Part shown: one piece after another, positions 6,520 to 8,557 of the stretch
Position numbering within the stretch: position 1 is the first letter of the stretch
Layout: each line of letters opens with the position of its first letter
NCBI GenBank assembly: GCA_028284845.1
Contig: JANQQY010000115.1
Location: 1 to 8,557 of the forward strand
Length of the DNA stretch: 8,557 bases
Direction: 5' to 3'
Source: Spirochaetales bacterium
GTDB lineage: Bacteria > Spirochaetota > Spirochaetia > DSM-27196 > SLST01
The notes under the pieces: model-generated
What the model was told of the DNA's origin: nothing
Databases searched by the model: none
The model's input: the letters and a program-made list of their open reading frames with translations, nothing else
Made by a program: the position numbers and the translations under genes

Positions 6520-7245
6520 TCACTGGTCAGTCGATTCAGCTCTCCGCTCCGCCACGAAGTCGAGCTCCAGCGAGAGCTCATCGGCGACACTTGCGACGAT
6601 CGAGTCGCCACCAACGTAGGGTATGGTGATGTCGAGTTCCTCCCAAGTGATGGTCGATGATGCGTTCCCGGAGAGGGTGTCTGCGGACTCGATTGTGATT
6701 GCCATCTCGAATGTGGTCCGCGTTGTCACGTCGCGAACCGTGAGATCGCCGTCGAGCGAGAACTCAATGGTCTGCCCAACCTCAATCGATTCGGGAAGTC
6801 CCGTAACCTCGCCGGGGACGAATCGAGCGAACTCGTACTCGTCACGAGCCGACTCGAGAATCAGGGTGCGAATGACACGGTCACGCACCGCATCGTCGGT
6901 CCGGATGGTACGGACATTGATGACGAACTCACCTATCTCGAGCTGCGCCGGCGAGAGGGAGAGTGCGAATGACCCATCAATCTGGTTGGTGACTCCCACG
7001 ACCGTCTTTGGTTGACCCCGAAGGACCTCATCGATCAGGAAGCGCGCCTCAGACTGCTCGAGATCAAGGTCAAAGGCGACAAAGTCGGGTGACGCAGGCT
7101 GCACGGCCTCGGCCTCAATGGGAGCGGAAGCCTCCCCATCTCCACCGGTGAACCAGACAAAGATGAAGAATCCAGCGCCGCCAATCACGATCACGCCAAG
7201 GAAGACAAGGAGAACGATAAGGCCGGGTCGACGTCTCATAGTCAC
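6520..7245 (-). CDS. YceI-family lipocalin-like protein with N-terminal membrane anchor
   Basis: The 241-residue protein begins with a basic tip and one hydrophobic helix (MRRRPGLIVLLVFLGVIVIG, about residues 3-32), then an acidic Ala/Pro/Glu linker, and from about residue 50 a YceI domain. The domain shows the family sequence order: SEARFLIDEVL at the start, VTNQIDGSFAL, a charged segment with the R-D-x-x-I-R-T-x-x-L pattern (LESARDEYEFARFVP), then GDLTVRDVTTRTTFEM. YceI proteins form a beta barrel that can hold a polyprenyl chain. Lack of a clear cleavage site suggests it stays membrane-tethered, facing outward. The GTG start at 7245 overlaps the prenyl synthase stop as GTGA; an ATG lies two codons in. 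No Shine-Dalgarno is visible, so translation is probably coupled. A role in binding or moving the operon's prenyl product is inferred. Confidence 0.88.
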   Translation of the reverse strand: MTMRRRPGLIVLLVFLGVIVIGGAGFFIFVWFTGGDGEASAPIEAEAVQPASPDFVAFDLDLEQSEARFLIDEVLRGQPKTVVGVTNQIDGSFALSLSPAQLEIGEFVINVRTIRTDDAVRDRVIRTLILESARDEYEFARFVPGEVTGLPESIEVGQTIEFSLDGDLTVRDVTTRTTFEMAITIESADTLSGNASSTITWEELDITIPYVGGDSIVASVADELSLELDFVAERRAESTDQ

Positions 7246-8234
7246 AAGGTAGATTTGCTGCCGGACGGGGGCAACTCGCGAAGCGAGAGGATAGAGATCA
7301 CTTCGCGGATGAAGGCGTCTCTCGCCGATGGCTGGATGGAGAGCCTTTCTGCGGCGATTTCCGCCTCCCTGACGAGGTCACCGATTCTCGACTTGACTGC
7401 CTGCTCGACCAAATCCGGGTCACTTTCGCAAACGCGCCTCCACAACTCGGGCGCCTCCGTGGGACGGGTCTCAGCGTTCGGCCAGACGCCGGTCGAGGCA
7501 AGCAACGTAACGGCAAGGTTGAGCTCCCAGCGTGGCCGACTCCGGTCGGCGATCCGCGATTGGGTGATCACGGCCAAGAGATCGATCAGGTCGTCACGAA
7601 GCTGGTAGGCGCGACCAAGCGGAAGAGCGACACGGCGCAGGGCATCGACCTCGGCCTCTCCGAAGCCGGCGATACGTGCGCCGGTAGAGAGAGGACCGGC
7701 CACCGTGTACCAGCCGGTCTTCGCGTCATAGATCTCGTAGAGCCTTTGGAACGAGACATCCCCATCGAGGTAGCGGATATCGGCCATCTGGCCCGCGATC
7801 GTCCCTACTCCAATCGACCTGAGATCAGAGAGGATCTGCGGGTCAAGCCGATTCGAGGCAACGACCTCGCCCAGGAGTGCGTAGCCGGTGACGGCGAAGA
7901 GATCTCCCGCGAGAAGCCGGACGGTGGCAGAGACCTCCGGCCCCGACCGTTCTGATTGCTCGTTGTCAATGCCGTCGTCGTGGACCAGCGCGAAGACGTG
8001 CAGGAGTTCGGAAGCGGCCGCGATCGTGGCCACCGCATCGTCGGTCGCGCTCGCTCCGTAGGCTGCGGCCGTCGCCCAGATTAGCCTCGGTCTCCGGAGG
8101 CCGGCATTCCGGTGCGCATAGTGAAGCGCAATCGCCCGCAGATCCGCATCGCCGTCGACCGCATCGACCTCCTCCAGCATCCGCTTGACGATCAGCTCCA
8201 TCTGGCTGCGTATGAGATCGAGTGGTTCGCTCAT
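7242..8234 (-). CDS. Polyprenyl (geranylgeranyl-type) diphosphate synthase
   Basis: The 330-residue enzyme condenses isopentenyl diphosphate with an allylic diphosphate. It has the first aspartate-rich motif HDDGIDN (D86, D87, D90), AGDLFA (109-114), GQMADI (147-152), the K-T pair at 172-173 in AKTGWYTVAGPL, and the second motif QLRDDLID (D214, D215, D218). Two family features are altered: the isopentenyl-diphosphate-binding GGKRxRP reads AGLRRPR (no lysine), and the usual G-K-x-x-x-D-L-x-x-G-K-x-T-L stretch after motif 2 reads ITQSRIADRSRPRWELNL. F81, five residues before motif 1, is bulky and favours a short product, about C20, by analogy with archaeal enzymes. The ATG at 8234 shares one base with the upstream stop (TGATG); the longer open frame to 8489 is rejected because it lies inside the prenyltransferase gene. 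It probably makes the chain used by that neighbour. Confidence 0.87.
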   Translation of the reverse strand: MSEPLDLIRSQMELIVKRMLEEVDAVDGDADLRAIALHYAHRNAGLRRPRLIWATAAAYGASATDDAVATIAAASELLHVFALVHDDGIDNEQSERSGPEVSATVRLLAGDLFAVTGYALLGEVVASNRLDPQILSDLRSIGVGTIAGQMADIRYLDGDVSFQRLYEIYDAKTGWYTVAGPLSTGARIAGFGEAEVDALRRVALPLGRAYQLRDDLIDLLAVITQSRIADRSRPRWELNLAVTLLASTGVWPNAETRPTEAPELWRRVCESDPDLVEQAVKSRIGDLVREAEIAAERLSIQPSARDAFIREVISILSLRELPPSGSKSTL

Positions 8235-8557
8235 CAGAAGAGGAGTGAAACTCCCACACCGGCCGAGTAGAGCGCACCAAAGACGACGTGGAGCTTCGCG
8301 GCCTGCACCGGAAGGTCGATGAGCTCGGATCCGTTCTCCGCGTTCCCGACCCTGCGCGCAAGTCCGATCGACAGCGGTACCGACGTCAAGGAGACGAGCG
8401 AGAGATAGGGGACTACTCGGGTCACGACGAGCACAAGAACGACGACCGCGGGAAGCAGCACAAGCGCCACGAAGAACCGGACGCTCCACGCAAAGCCGAT
8501 GCGGATGGCGAGAGTGTCGATTCCCGCCGAACGGTCGGTTTCGATGTCACGAAGATT
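8234..8557 (-). CDS. menA: MenA-like UbiA prenyltransferase, C-terminal part (cut by window edge)
   Basis: Only the last 107 codons lie in the window. The first visible residues, NLRDIETDRSAG followed by IDTLAIRIG, are the second aspartate-rich motif of UbiA-type prenyltransferases in the form used by MenA (N-L-R-D-x-x-x-D-x-x-x-G-x-x-T-L-A-x-R-x-G). MenA joins a polyprenyl diphosphate to 1,4-dihydroxy-2-naphthoate in the membrane to give demethylmenaquinone. Hydrophobic helices follow (VRFFVALVLLPAVVVLVLVV; LVSLTSVPLSIGLA) and the end, LPVQAAKLHVVFGALYSAGV, also fits MenA. The G-K-R-T-L of typical MenA is GIDTL here, so another aromatic acceptor is possible. The stop overlaps the prenyl diphosphate synthase start, so product and consumer of the prenyl chain are made together. 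Confidence 0.78.
   Translation of the reverse strand, partial: NLRDIETDRSAGIDTLAIRIGFAWSVRFFVALVLLPAVVVLVLVVTRVVPYLSLVSLTSVPLSIGLARRVGNAENGSELIDLPVQAAKLHVVFGALYSAGVGVSLLF

Noticed and set aside
8235..8489. 85-residue N-terminal extension of the prenyl diphosphate synthase.
   Set aside because: It is Arg/Cys-rich out-of-frame sequence of the overlapping MenA-like gene; the family N-terminus begins at the ATG at 8234.

Overview
This looks like a GC-rich bacterial chromosome segment. Genes are tightly packed, often with overlapping stop and start codons, Shine-Dalgarno sequences are mostly of the GGAGG type, and GTG (and probably TTG) starts are used. A menaquinone-type prenyltransferase, an LplB-type sugar permease, a TipA-like operator and several predicted membrane or exported proteins all fit a bacterium. 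The phylum cannot be fixed from this window; Actinomycetota, Chloroflexota and Spirochaetota all remain possible. No RNA gene, insertion sequence, CRISPR array or origin was seen, and no stretch over 300 bases lacks a gene.

Left part (1-1678, minus strand): a cytoplasmic formylglycine-type sulfatase is followed by the N-terminus of an LplB-family ABC sugar permease that runs off the left edge. Together they suggest import and desulfation of a sulfated saccharide. A 14-bp near-palindrome, GGTAC-N4-GTACC, occurs once upstream of the sulfatase and twice upstream of the permease. The nearest copy lies about 40 bp from the start codon in both cases, so a common operator is likely.

Middle (1840-3920, plus strand): an AraC-family regulator, an SRPBCC (START-like) small-ligand protein and an unrecognised 226-residue protein form a compact operon, with an 18-bp gap and then an ATGA overlap. 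The operon diverges from the sulfatase. Facing it is a minus-strand DUF2268-type HExxH metallopeptidase. Its promoter carries a perfect 10-bp inverted repeat inside an over-long -35/-10 spacer, the signature of a MerR-family (TipA-like) regulated promoter.

Right part (4919-8557, minus strand): five co-oriented genes, read from right to left, encode a MenA-like UbiA prenyltransferase (partial), a polyprenyl diphosphate synthase, a membrane-anchored YceI-family lipocalin-like protein, a DoxX-like four-helix membrane protein and a geranylgeranyl-reductase-family flavoprotein. The likely shared theme is an isoprenoid quinone: make the prenyl chain, attach it to the aromatic head, and partly saturate the tail. 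YceI and DoxX would act as prenyl-lipid-binding and membrane redox accessories. The prenyl synthase has both DDxxD motifs but departs from the family pattern at two diphosphate-binding positions.
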